Shown here: piece after piece, positions 25,538 to 33,373 of the stretch | How the letters are laid out: every line of letters begins with the position of its first letter | How positions within the stretch are numbered: position 1 is the first letter of the stretch | NCBI GenBank assembly: GCA_036770365.1 | Contig: DAIPJH010000005.1 | Location: 93,618-157,617 of the forward strand | Length of the DNA: 64,000 bases | From: DAIPJH01 sp036770365 | GTDB taxonomy: Bacteria > Pseudomonadota > Alphaproteobacteria > Rickettsiales > UBA998 | Reading direction: 5' to 3' | Program-made: the position numbers and the translations under genes | The notes under the pieces: generated by a model | The model's database searches: none | What the model saw: only the letters and a program-made list of their open reading frames with translations | Told to the model about the DNA's origin: nothing

Positions 25538-27736
25538 ATGCGCGCATTACGTTCTATGGCATCAGCATTGCTTGTAAGCACCACCACATTGCTCTCATGG
25601 ACCTATGCCCCTCATGCAAATGCTGCCACCACCTACCTTGTGCAGCTTGGCTCATACGACTCTGAAAAACAGGCTCTTGACCAGTGGAACAAAGTCAACA
25701 AACGTTTTCCAAACTTGTTTGGCTCGTTGAGATACATTCCTAAAACCGTCAAAATGCCACCTGATAACGTTACCTACCACCGCACCCAAGCAGGTCCGCT
25801 CAAAAGTCGTGGCGATGCAGAAGCCGTTTGCGATGACATGCAAGTCTCTGGCTATGAATGCTATGTAGTAGAAACCGCCGTCATTCAAAACGCACCAGCA
25901 AGCGCAGCAGTCAAGCCTGTGTCTATGCCTGAGACAGCAACCTCTAAACCTCAAAAGGTTGAAAAAGCCGAAAAAACGGAACAAGCAGCACCCAAAACAG
26001 CTGCCGCCATGGATAAGCATAATGAAGAAGTAAAAATCCCCGTGACGAAGCCTGTGGTGGAGTCTGCCAGCGCAAAACCTGCGGCATTGCCTCAAGTCGC
26101 TGCGGCGGCGATCCCCGTTCCAGCACACGTGCCAACGCCAAAACCTACGATCCCTCATGTAGTACAAGCTGCTACTGCGCCTACCATTGTCACAAAACAA
26201 GAGGACTCAACACAACCAAAAGTTATTAAAGTTGAAGCCGAGAAAACACCACACACTGAAACTGAAAAGACAACCCCAGCTCCGACCGCTTTGCCAAAAG
26301 CAGTAAAAGCAGCAGAAGATCCTGAGATCGAAGCAATGTTTGCGCAAGCAACCACTAATGAAGAGGTCGCACCGACCACTAAAAAAGAAGAAAAAAAATC
26401 CGATGAGGCAATAAAACCTATTACCACAAACATCACATCAGAAAAAGCCAAGAATGAAACTTTGCCTCCGCTGCCGTCTATCGCCAAACCATTAGAACAA
26501 CCCAAGTTCAAAATTGAAGATGATGTTTCTTCTATTCCTACCGAGACAGTGAGTCTGCTTAACTCTCTCAGCAAGAAAGCAGACGCAGAGACAAGTAACG
26601 CAAAAAACACTACGTATGAAAAACCTGCGGCTGCAGTCGAAGTCCCTGCCTCAGAGAACAAACAAGAAGCAAAGACCCTCGCTTCTCCTGCTCCGAAAAT
26701 CATTGCTACCACTTCGGCAAAACCAAAATCCATAGCACCAACACCTGCCACGCCGATATCTTCTCCATTCAAAGCAGCGCAATCAGATAGCAAAGCCACT
26801 CAGGATAACATCAAAAAAATAACTGATGCCCATGCACCATTGCCATGGTTGACTCAAACCCAATCTGCCCCACATATTTTGCCAACACCTGTGACCACAG
26901 AAGTAAAACGAACAGAAACAACACCGTCCTCTCTGCTTCGCACTGAGCCAGACGCAATGCCCCGCGTAGAAAACCCTACCGATGCAAAAGTTGAGGTTGA
27001 GGAAGCGATCCGCGTGCCACTATCTACCGCAGCACAGCCTGAAATACGCGCTGATTTTAATGCTACGCCAGACGCCGAACGCTATGGTTATCCAAGCCAA
27101 ACCTTAAGCACCGCCAATCTTTGGGCAGAGATTAGCTATTTCCCAAATCAAAATGCAGCACTGAGCTATTGGCAGACGCTACGCGAACGCGCAACAGACC
27201 TACCTGTGGGGCTGCGCATTCGCGTCACCAAGCCATTCATGAAATATCGTACGACCGAACAAATGTCTCTTCGCGTTGGTCCTTTTAACTCTAATGATGC
27301 TATTCGTTCTCTATGCAAAGCAACAGAAACTGAACAACTTCATTGCAAAAGCATCAAAGAATTTGGCGATTCATCGGCTGCAAAAACTCCATCAAGTTCA
27401 CGTTATGGCAGCACAGGACGCTACTATCAACGCAAACATCAACTCGAATCAGGCTGGAAACCGTTAGGACTCAGCTCACAAAGCACATATTATATCCAGC
27501 TCGGTTCTTTTAGCAGCCCTGTCGCTGCACAAAATGAGTGGGAAACCATGAAAGCGTCGCATGAGGCAACATTTGCAGGGGTATCAGAGCAGATTATCAA
27601 CCCTCGCTTCTCCAGTGCAACATCAGGACGTTACCGCCTACGTGCAGGACCATTTGGTTCAAGCGTAAGCGCAGTCAATGCATGTGAACAACTACGCCGT
27701 GATGGCATCGCGTGTGCGGTAGTTTCTGGTAATTAA
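25538..27736 (+). CDS. Exported protein with three SPOR domains
   Basis: A 732-residue protein. The ATG at 25538 is chosen because TTTTGGAG precedes it and a signal peptide follows (MRALRSMASALLVSTTTLLS...ANA). SPOR domain 1 is about 28-112 (TTYLVQLGSYDSEKQA), domain 2 about 530-610 (AEISYFPNQNAALSYW) and domain 3 about 650-731 (TYYIQLGSFSSPVAAQNEW). Between 1 and 2 lies a roughly 400-residue low-complexity linker rich in Ala, Pro, Lys, Glu and Thr. SPOR domains bind denuded glycan strands at division septa. Two or three copies on one chain is unusual; the protein may bridge glycans at the septum. Confidence 0.85.
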   Translation: MRALRSMASALLVSTTTLLSWTYAPHANAATTYLVQLGSYDSEKQALDQWNKVNKRFPNLFGSLRYIPKTVKMPPDNVTYHRTQAGPLKSRGDAEAVCDDMQVSGYECYVVETAVIQNAPASAAVKPVSMPETATSKPQKVEKAEKTEQAAPKTAAAMDKHNEEVKIPVTKPVVESASAKPAALPQVAAAAIPVPAHVPTPKPTIPHVVQAATAPTIVTKQEDSTQPKVIKVEAEKTPHTETEKTTPAPTALPKAVKAAEDPEIEAMFAQATTNEEVAPTTKKEEKKSDEAIKPITTNITSEKAKNETLPPLPSIAKPLEQPKFKIEDDVSSIPTETVSLLNSLSKKADAETSNAKNTTYEKPAAAVEVPASENKQEAKTLASPAPKIIATTSAKPKSIAPTPATPISSPFKAAQSDSKATQDNIKKITDAHAPLPWLTQTQSAPHILPTPVTTEVKRTETTPSSLLRTEPDAMPRVENPTDAKVEVEEAIRVPLSTAAQPEIRADFNATPDAERYGYPSQTLSTANLWAEISYFPNQNAALSYWQTLRERATDLPVGLRIRVTKPFMKYRTTEQMSLRVGPFNSNDAIRSLCKATETEQLHCKSIKEFGDSSAAKTPSSSRYGSTGRYYQRKHQLESGWKPLGLSSQSTYYIQLGSFSSPVAAQNEWETMKASHEATFAGVSEQIINPRFSSATSGRYRLRAGPFGSSVSAVNACEQLRRDGIACAVVSGN

Positions 27737-27784
27737 TTCCATTTGCGCTCTTGATTTTTGTCCGCAAGCATCCTACATGCTTGA

Positions 27785-27841
27785 TAGCTACTTTTGCTCT
27801 ATACTGATACGAACATGTATCAGTATAGAGCAAAAGTGCTA
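27785..27841. repeat. Long perfect inverted repeat upstream of grpE
   Basis: Twenty-one bases (27790-27810, ACTTTTGCTC...GATAC) match the complement of 27817-27837, with loop GAACAT, and TAGC/GCTA extends it across a one-base bulge. It ends ten bases before the AGAGG ribosome-binding site of grpE. There is no thymine run on either strand, so it is not a terminator. It is not a CIRCE element. Confidence 0.88.
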
Positions 27842-27864
27842 TATTTCAAAAAGAGGACTGAAAC

Positions 27865-28521
27865 ATGATGGACAATGCAGCTTCACTTGCACAAGATACC
27901 AATGCTGAAGAAAATAGTGCTAAACAAGAAGCGTTAGCCATGCAAAAAGCGGCACAGGATATTGCGGATGCGTTCCAAGCGGATAAAGAACAGAACGAAT
28001 CTCCTTTTGTTCCTGAAATCGTTGCCCCGTCACAAGAAACCGTGTTACAAGAAGAAATCGTCTCCCTTAAAGACCAGCTCCTACGCGCCGTGGCCGAGAC
28101 CGAGAACGTCCGCCGTCGTGGTCAACGCGACCTTGATGAAGGACGTAAATATGCCGTCACAGGCTTTGCTCGTGACTTAAGTAGTGTCATCGAAAATCTT
28201 TACCGCGCTATTGGTAGTATCACCCCCGAACTTCGTGGCAGCAACGAAGCCATAGAAAATCTTGCACAAGGTCTAGACATGACCCTACGCGAAATGACAT
28301 CCACCTTAGAACGTCATGGCGTCAAACGCATTTGGCCACAAGGTGAAATCTTTAACCATAATCATCATCAGGCCGTGGCACAAATTGATGATAACGAACA
28401 TCCTGCAGGAACTATCTTGCAAGTTCTACAAGCAGGCTATATCATCCACGATAGACTCCTCCAGCCTGCCATGGTGTGTGTATCACGCCCAAGCGCAGGA
28501 CATGTTGATACTCAAGCATAA
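27865..28521 (+). CDS. grpE: GrpE nucleotide-exchange factor
   Basis: A 218-residue co-chaperone that drives ADP release from DnaK. The N-terminus is acidic and disordered, a long helix spans about 70-110 (EEIVSLKDQLLRAVAETENVRRR) and the beta domain is at the C-terminus (HGVKRIWPQGEIFNHNHHQAV, GYIIHDRLLQPAMV). The family signature is clear. It is not next to hrcA, dnaK or dnaJ here, so it is regulated separately. A 21-bp perfect inverted repeat lies immediately upstream. A second ATG follows the first. Confidence 0.95.
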   Translation: MMDNAASLAQDTNAEENSAKQEALAMQKAAQDIADAFQADKEQNESPFVPEIVAPSQETVLQEEIVSLKDQLLRAVAETENVRRRGQRDLDEGRKYAVTGFARDLSSVIENLYRAIGSITPELRGSNEAIENLAQGLDMTLREMTSTLERHGVKRIWPQGEIFNHNHHQAVAQIDDNEHPAGTILQVLQAGYIIHDRLLQPAMVCVSRPSAGHVDTQA

Positions 28522-28532
28522 ACAAGGTTTTC

Positions 28533-29423
28533 ATGCAGCTTTTTCCTCGCCCTGACCTGCCTTTTGACCGCGAGGACGCCAACCGCTACCTCCCATGGGT
28601 AATTGCTGTGATGACCGCACTCACTGGTTTCTTGATGGCGATAGGGATTGTGCTAGGCGGTTTAGTACAAGACAATCAAAAAGATTTAGCCTACCGCATG
28701 CAAGTACAACTTCCCTATGATGAAGGTAACGAACGTCCTGCCGCCGAGAAACTTGTCGAAAAACTCCGAAGCTTCTCAAGCGTCGCAGAAGCAAGCTTGG
28801 TCAGTGAAACCAATGCTAAAGAACTTCTATCGCCATGGCTAGGCACGAGTAAAGGTATTGCGGGTCTCCCTCTACCTGCCATTATTGACGTCAAACTTAG
28901 AGCAGAGTCCGTCGATAAAGGTGAAATGACCCCTGAGCGTATGCGTACCATGTTAGGAGACGCATGGCCAGGCATGGTCATTGATGGCTATGAAAAATGG
29001 ATTGCGGATTTCAATCAACTAACCAAAAGCGTCCAATTCACACTTTATAGCATTGCAGGTCTTGTACTCATTTCTGCCATTGTGATTGTACTCTTAATCA
29101 CTCGCGCTAGCGTACAACTTCACTTCCCTATTGTACGTCTGCTTCATCGCATTGGCGCACGAGATGACTACATCTCCCGCCAATTCCAAATCAATGCTAT
29201 TACTATGACCCTTAAAGGCGGTATTCCAGGAATAGTCGTTGCCGCAGGATTATTTATCGCTTCGCATCAACTACTTGGTCATATTCCAAGCCTTTCTCTT
29301 CAAGATATACACCTCCCCTTTAGTCTCGTTGTGATGATGATGTGCATTCCCATCAGTATGGTCGCCTGCGTATCACTGGCAGTACAAATGACCGTACGAC
29401 AAATGCTGCTCAAACTGCATTAA
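28533..29423 (+). CDS. ftsX: Cell-division ABC transporter permease FtsX
   Basis: A 296-residue membrane protein with a transmembrane segment at about 22-45, a periplasmic domain (50-165), and three C-terminal segments in the FtsX/MacB permease fold (ARDDYISRQFQINAI is the cytoplasmic coupling loop). FtsEX in other bacteria regulates septal amidases. ftsE, normally immediately upstream, is absent: grpE occupies that place, so ftsE must be elsewhere or missing. The gene is close to grpE (11 bases) and to the GmhB-like gene (4 bases), so they look co-transcribed. Confidence 0.9.
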   Translation: MQLFPRPDLPFDREDANRYLPWVIAVMTALTGFLMAIGIVLGGLVQDNQKDLAYRMQVQLPYDEGNERPAAEKLVEKLRSFSSVAEASLVSETNAKELLSPWLGTSKGIAGLPLPAIIDVKLRAESVDKGEMTPERMRTMLGDAWPGMVIDGYEKWIADFNQLTKSVQFTLYSIAGLVLISAIVIVLLITRASVQLHFPIVRLLHRIGARDDYISRQFQINAITMTLKGGIPGIVVAAGLFIASHQLLGHIPSLSLQDIHLPFSLVVMMMCIPISMVACVSLAVQMTVRQMLLKLH

Positions 29424-29427
29424 CTCC

Positions 29428-30000
29428 ATGACACGCCCCCTCATATTGCTCGATCGCGACGGCGTGATTAACGAAGATATCTCACCCAACGGCGTAATAG
29501 CATGGTCACAGTTTCAATTTATACCACATGCAAAAGAAGCTATCGCTACCCTTCACCAAGCAGGATATGCCATTGCCATTGTCACCAACCAATCTGCGAT
29601 TGGTAAAGGTTTGATGACAGAAACTACCTTACACGATATTCACCATCACATGATGACAGCCATCCGCGAAGCAGGTGGTGATATTGATGCCATTTACAGT
29701 TGCTATGATCACCCAGACCACCCAACTCACCGCCGCAAGCCCAACGCAGGTATGTTAGAAGAAGCTCTGCGTCAATTTAACACACAGGCAGAAAAAACGC
29801 CCATGATAGGAGATGCGCTGCGCGACCTACAAGCTGCCTACACTGCCCATTGCCCACGTATTTTACTACGCACAGGCAAAGGCGCAACACTCATCGAAGA
29901 AAACGACATCAAAAACTTGCAACCCGTGACAATTTGCGCCAATCTGATGGAAGCTGCCTTACACATCATCAACCATTACCCCCCTCATAATCATGCTTAA
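29428..30000 (+). CDS. HAD phosphatase of the GmhB/histidinol-phosphatase group
   Basis: A 190-residue HAD phosphatase with motif I LLDRDGVINED (D9, D11), motif II VTNQSAIGKG, a lysine in HRRKPNAGM and motif IV MIGDALRDLQAA. GmhB removes the C7 phosphate from heptose bisphosphate in LPS-core synthesis. Typical GmhB has a zinc loop with three cysteines between the motifs; here the segment is CYDHPDHPTHRRKPNAG, with one Cys and several His, so the metal site is altered or lost. No heptose gene is adjacent, so the substrate is uncertain. Confidence 0.8.
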   Translation: MTRPLILLDRDGVINEDISPNGVIAWSQFQFIPHAKEAIATLHQAGYAIAIVTNQSAIGKGLMTETTLHDIHHHMMTAIREAGGDIDAIYSCYDHPDHPTHRRKPNAGMLEEALRQFNTQAEKTPMIGDALRDLQAAYTAHCPRILLRTGKGATLIEENDIKNLQPVTICANLMEAALHIINHYPPHNHA

Positions 30001-30571
30001 AACATTATTTATCATAATTTTAATCCTCTGGGCAACAGGCCTTGCATTGTTTATCAATCAGATTGCTGGCAAAGCAGATGTGAAGCCAACGGCACAAATC
30101 AGCGAATCTATCGTTGTATTAACGGGTGGCAGCGACCGTATTCACAAAGGATTTGAACTCTTACTCGACAACAAAGGCAGTAGTCTCTTTATCAGCGGTG
30201 TTGGTGAAGGCATTACCAAGGAGAGTCTTATCACGGCGCATGGCGGCACCGCAAAACAACAAGCTCAGCTAAGAAAAATGCGCTCTTTGATAATATTAGG
30301 ACATCGCGCAGATGACACACGTAGCAACGCGACAGAAGTACATGATTTTGTCATACAACAACATATCAAATCCATCCGCCTCGTTACCGCCAACTACCAT
30401 ATGCCGCGTGCATTACTCGAAATTGAACCACGCATTCCCAAAGTACAAATTATCCCTGAACCCGTATTACCTGAAAATTTTCATCGTGAAACATGGTGGA
30501 ATCATGCTGGTACATTACGTCTTATTTTTAGTGAATACATGAAATATCTCGCTATCCGTTTAGGTATCTAA
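29993..30571 (+). CDS. YdcF-like DUF218 membrane protein
   Basis: A 192-residue protein with an N-terminal membrane anchor (MLKTLFIIILILWATGLALF) and a DUF218 domain: SIVVLTGGSDRIHKGFELL, LFISGVGEG, and RSNATEVHDFV then LVTANYHMPRALLE. Relatives in this family (YdcF, SanA, ElyC) act in envelope or peptidoglycan-precursor maintenance; the reaction is unknown. It overlaps the preceding gene by eight bases and is followed by plsC after three bases, so it is translated in the same unit. Confidence 0.85.
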   Translation: MLKTLFIIILILWATGLALFINQIAGKADVKPTAQISESIVVLTGGSDRIHKGFELLLDNKGSSLFISGVGEGITKESLITAHGGTAKQQAQLRKMRSLIILGHRADDTRSNATEVHDFVIQQHIKSIRLVTANYHMPRALLEIEPRIPKVQIIPEPVLPENFHRETWWNHAGTLRLIFSEYMKYLAIRLGI

Positions 30572-30574
30572 CCA

Positions 30575-31315
30575 ATGCAGCCTATCACCATCATTCGTTC
30601 GCTGCTTTTCAATCTTTTCTACATACTGTGGATGCCATGCATCGGCATGATTCTTTTTATTCCCTCGCTCTGTATCGCACGCATTGCTACCCATGGGGTA
30701 GGTAGGACGTGGGCAAGAGGCGTCATGGTCATGCTACGCATACTTTGCGGCATTCGCTTCGAGATACAAGGCAAGGAATATCTCCAACGTGAGGGGGCGG
30801 TTCTCTACGCTGTCAAACACCAATCCGCATGGGAAACCATCATTTTTTGGTTGCTTGTGGATACCCCCGTTTACGTCCTCAAAAAAGAACTCTTAAACCT
30901 CCCTGTTTTTGGCTATTACCTCACACACAAGATCGCCTGTATTGCCATCGACCGCAAAGCAGGTACAAGTGCCATACGCACATTAGTTACCGCTGCAAAA
31001 AAACATCTCAGTGCAAAGCGGCAAATCATCATTTTTCCTGAAGGTACACGCCGCGCTGTTGGTGCAGCACCGGATTATCAAGCAGGAATCGCGGCACTCT
31101 ATGCCATGCTGAACATCCCTGTTACCCCCGTCGCCCTTAATGCTGGCGTATTTTGGCCACGCAACGCGTTCTTAAAAAAATCTGGATGCATTACCATTAC
31201 CTTTCTGCCTCCTATCGAGGCGGGATTAGACCGCGATATTTTTATGACACGCCTACAATATTCCATTGAACATTCATCCAACAAACTTGTTGAAAGCATA
31301 GGATATAAAGCATGA
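30575..31315 (+). CDS. plsC: 1-acylglycerol-3-phosphate acyltransferase
   Basis: A 246-residue acyltransferase. The N-terminal hydrophobic helices anchor it. Motif I is KHQSAWET (H82, E87), where the usual HX4D aspartate is glutamate. Motif III is IIFPEGTRR near residue 155. Motif IV is in IPVTPVALNAG. It converts lysophosphatidic acid to phosphatidic acid. Alphaproteobacterial PlsC proteins often read KHQSAWDT, so the Glu is a conservative deviation. Its TGA overlaps the rph ATG as ATGA. Confidence 0.9.
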   Translation: MQPITIIRSLLFNLFYILWMPCIGMILFIPSLCIARIATHGVGRTWARGVMVMLRILCGIRFEIQGKEYLQREGAVLYAVKHQSAWETIIFWLLVDTPVYVLKKELLNLPVFGYYLTHKIACIAIDRKAGTSAIRTLVTAAKKHLSAKRQIIIFPEGTRRAVGAAPDYQAGIAALYAMLNIPVTPVALNAGVFWPRNAFLKKSGCITITFLPPIEAGLDRDIFMTRLQYSIEHSSNKLVESIGYKA

Positions 31316-32037
31316 CCCATACCCGTAGTTTTGATAGGCCCTATAACGGGCTACGCCCTGTAACATTAACAGCGGGTATTAGCCGCAACGCTGAAGGATC
31401 ATGCCTCGTCAGCTTTGGTAACACCAAGGTGCTTTGCACAGCAAGCTTAGAAAGTCACCCACCTAGCTTTCTACGCGGTACAGGGCAAGGCTGGGTCACC
31501 GCAGAATATGGTATGTTACCTCGCTCCACAGGCACGCGCAATCCACGTGAAGCTGCTAAAGGCAAGCAATCAGGACGCACCCAAGAAATCCAACGTTTAA
31601 TTGGTCGTTCGCTACGTGCGGTATGTAATCTTCATGCGCTAGGCGAACGCCAAATCACCATTGATTGTGATGTCTTAGAAGCCGATGGTGGCACACGTAC
31701 CGCGTCCATCACAGGTGCGTATATTGCCCTCCATCAAGCGTGCCAATTTATGCTTACAGAAAAACTCATCACCACTCATCCTTTGACCCATTCCGTCTGT
31801 GCTATCTCATGCGGCATTGTCGAGGGTAAAGCTTTGCTTGATCTGGATTACAGCGAAGATAGTAATGCGGATGTTGATGCCAATTTTGTCCTTGCAGGCA
31901 ACGGTAACATGATAGAAATTCAAAGTACCGCGGAAAAAAATAGTTTTAGCGAACAAGAATTCTTTACACTACTCTCACTCGCCAAAGAGGCCTCACTGGA
32001 ACTGACCCGTCTTCAAAATGAAGCATTAGGACTTTGA
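31312..32037 (+). CDS. rph: Ribonuclease PH
   Basis: A 241-residue phosphorolytic 3'-5' exoribonuclease that trims tRNA 3' ends. It has the standard start RSFDRPYNGLRPVTLTAGIS, phosphate-binding ARG/LIGRSLRAVCNL, and the metal aspartates in DLDYSEDSNADVDANFV. Length is normal. It overlaps plsC upstream and rdgB follows directly, a conserved alphaproteobacterial pair. Confidence 0.97.
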   Translation: MTHTRSFDRPYNGLRPVTLTAGISRNAEGSCLVSFGNTKVLCTASLESHPPSFLRGTGQGWVTAEYGMLPRSTGTRNPREAAKGKQSGRTQEIQRLIGRSLRAVCNLHALGERQITIDCDVLEADGGTRTASITGAYIALHQACQFMLTEKLITTHPLTHSVCAISCGIVEGKALLDLDYSEDSNADVDANFVLAGNGNMIEIQSTAEKNSFSEQEFFTLLSLAKEASLELTRLQNEALGL

Positions 32038-32039
32038 TC

Positions 32040-32651
32040 ATGACCCAAAAGCTCGTCATTGCCACCCATAATCAAGGAAAATTGCGTGAAATTGCGGATA
32101 TTCTCGCGCCACTCAACATCCCTGTGATCTCTGCGGGAGAGCTTGGCTTGGATGAACCAGAAGAAATAGGTGAGACTTTTATTGCCAATGCCTTACTCAA
32201 AGCACACGCCGCAGCACAAGCAGCAGGACTTCCTGCACTTGCTGATGATTCTGGACTTGCCGTCGATGCGCTTGAAGGCGCACCTGGCATCTATTCTGCC
32301 CGCTGGGCTGGAAAAAACAAAGATTTCAATATCGCAAGTGAACGAATTTATGATGAAGTGCAGTCTGTTGGCATTAACCCTATAGGTGCATCCGCTTCTT
32401 TCATCTGTGTATTAGCATTGGCACTTCCTGACGGCAGGGCATGGCATTTTACAGGCACGGTCTCTGGCACACTGACCTTTCCCGCTCGCGGCGACAAAGG
32501 ATTTGGCTATGACCCCATCTTTATTCCGCAAGGTTACAGCCATAGCTTTGCAGAAATGAATCCTGAAGCTAAACATGCGATCAGCCACCGTGCAAAAGCT
32601 TTTGAGCTGTTCTGCACATGGTTAAAAGATCAACAAGCACTCATACTATAG
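32040..32651 (+). CDS. rdgB: dITP/XTP pyrophosphatase
   Basis: A protein of about 203 residues of the Ham1/RdgB family that hydrolyses non-canonical purine triphosphates. It begins KLVIATHNQGKLREIADIL and has ADDSGLAVDALEGAPGIYSARWAG and the C-terminal GDKGFGYDPIF and HAISHRAKA. The ATG at 32040 starts three bases after the rph stop; a TTG at 32034 overlapping that stop is an alternative. It ends the run grpE-ftsX-...-rdgB. Confidence 0.96.
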   Translation: MTQKLVIATHNQGKLREIADILAPLNIPVISAGELGLDEPEEIGETFIANALLKAHAAAQAAGLPALADDSGLAVDALEGAPGIYSARWAGKNKDFNIASERIYDEVQSVGINPIGASASFICVLALALPDGRAWHFTGTVSGTLTFPARGDKGFGYDPIFIPQGYSHSFAEMNPEAKHAISHRAKAFELFCTWLKDQQALIL

Positions 32652-33077
32652 TCATTTATCAGAGCAAAAAGGCATTGAATGATTGTTCAACCAAACAAAC
32701 GCCGCCTCCTCTTAAAAACAATCTATGGCTTTATATTTACAAGCACTTACTGCTAAAAATAAATCTACTTTATGATGCCACCTCGCACTATCAAAAAACA
32801 AATTATCGTTATATTGCAATGCAATAAACAAAAGAAATCATCATCAACCTCTCCTTCTATACACTCACACTACCCTAATATGTTGCATAAATACAACATA
32901 TTAATTCTCCTCGCTGTCTTCCTACACGCCATTTTACTATTCTTTTTCTTTCCGCTTGCGAGCAGATTTGAAACCGCATACTCACGTTAGCGGCGGTTGC
33001 AACGCCTGTGTTCTGGCGATGATGTCGTGGTGAATAAATCCTCAGAAGCACATGTAACTTTTTTGGAGTTGACTAAC
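32652..33077. other. Intergenic region with a palindrome
   Basis: The 426-base gap is AT-rich up to about 32960. It contains a ten-base inverted repeat TAATATGTTG-CATAAATA-CAACATATTA at 32876-32903, then a more GC-rich stretch (GTTAGCGGCGGTTGCAACGCC) leading to the ribosome-binding site of the small exported protein. A 36-codon hydrophobic frame from 32880 lacks a ribosome-binding site. No known RNA is recognised. Confidence 0.5.
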
Positions 33078-33272
33078 ATGAAACAAGTTCTTTCTTTGTT
33101 GTGCCTTATGGTTGTAGTTTCTGGCGCGTTCGTTGCTAACGCATCTGCTTCTGAAGAAGCTGCTGCTCCTGCTGCTGAAGCTACCGCTGCTCCTGCTGCT
33201 GATGCAGCTGCTGCTGGTGAAGAGCATAAAGATGAGAAAAAAGACGAGCATAAAGAAGAAGAAAAGAAGTAA
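33078..33272 (+). CDS. Small exported alanine-rich protein with a charged tail
   Basis: The ATG at 33078 has TTTTGGAG before it and gives 64 residues. A signal peptide (MKQVLSLLCLMVVVSGAFVANA) is followed by an Ala/Pro/Glu segment (AAAPAAEATAAPAADAAAA) and a tail of Lys, Glu, His and Asp (EHKDEKKDEHKEEEKK). The tail is hydrophilic and could bind metals or nucleic acids. No family is recognised. A strong terminator follows, so it is a monocistronic unit. The codons of the alanine segment are GCT-rich, unlike much of the neighbourhood, which can mark high expression. Confidence 0.7.
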   Translation: MKQVLSLLCLMVVVSGAFVANASASEEAAAPAAEATAAPAADAAAAGEEHKDEKKDEHKEEEKK

Positions 33273-33303
33273 TTTCTTTTCCTTCCAGCTCTTTTGGAAT
33301 CAC

Positions 33304-33338
33304 AAAATCCCTCCGCTGATTGGCGGGGGGATTTTTTT
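33304..33338 (+). terminator. Rho-independent terminator of the small exported protein
   Basis: AAAATCCCTCCGC pairs with GCGGGGGGATTTT around loop TGATTG, and the Ts run on to seven. It is about 30 bases after the TAA. Confidence 0.92.
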
Positions 33339-33373
33339 ATAGACGCATCTTATAAATTTGCCATAATGCTCAC

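Noticed and set aside
27785..27841. The grpE inverted repeat as a CIRCE or terminator
   Set aside because: It lacks the TTAGCACTC/GAGTGCTAA sequence and has no T run on either strand.
32880..32990. A 36-codon hydrophobic frame (MLHKYNILILLAVFLHAILL...)
   Set aside because: It has no ribosome-binding site, its start lies inside the inverted repeat, and the surrounding sequence is simply AT-rich.
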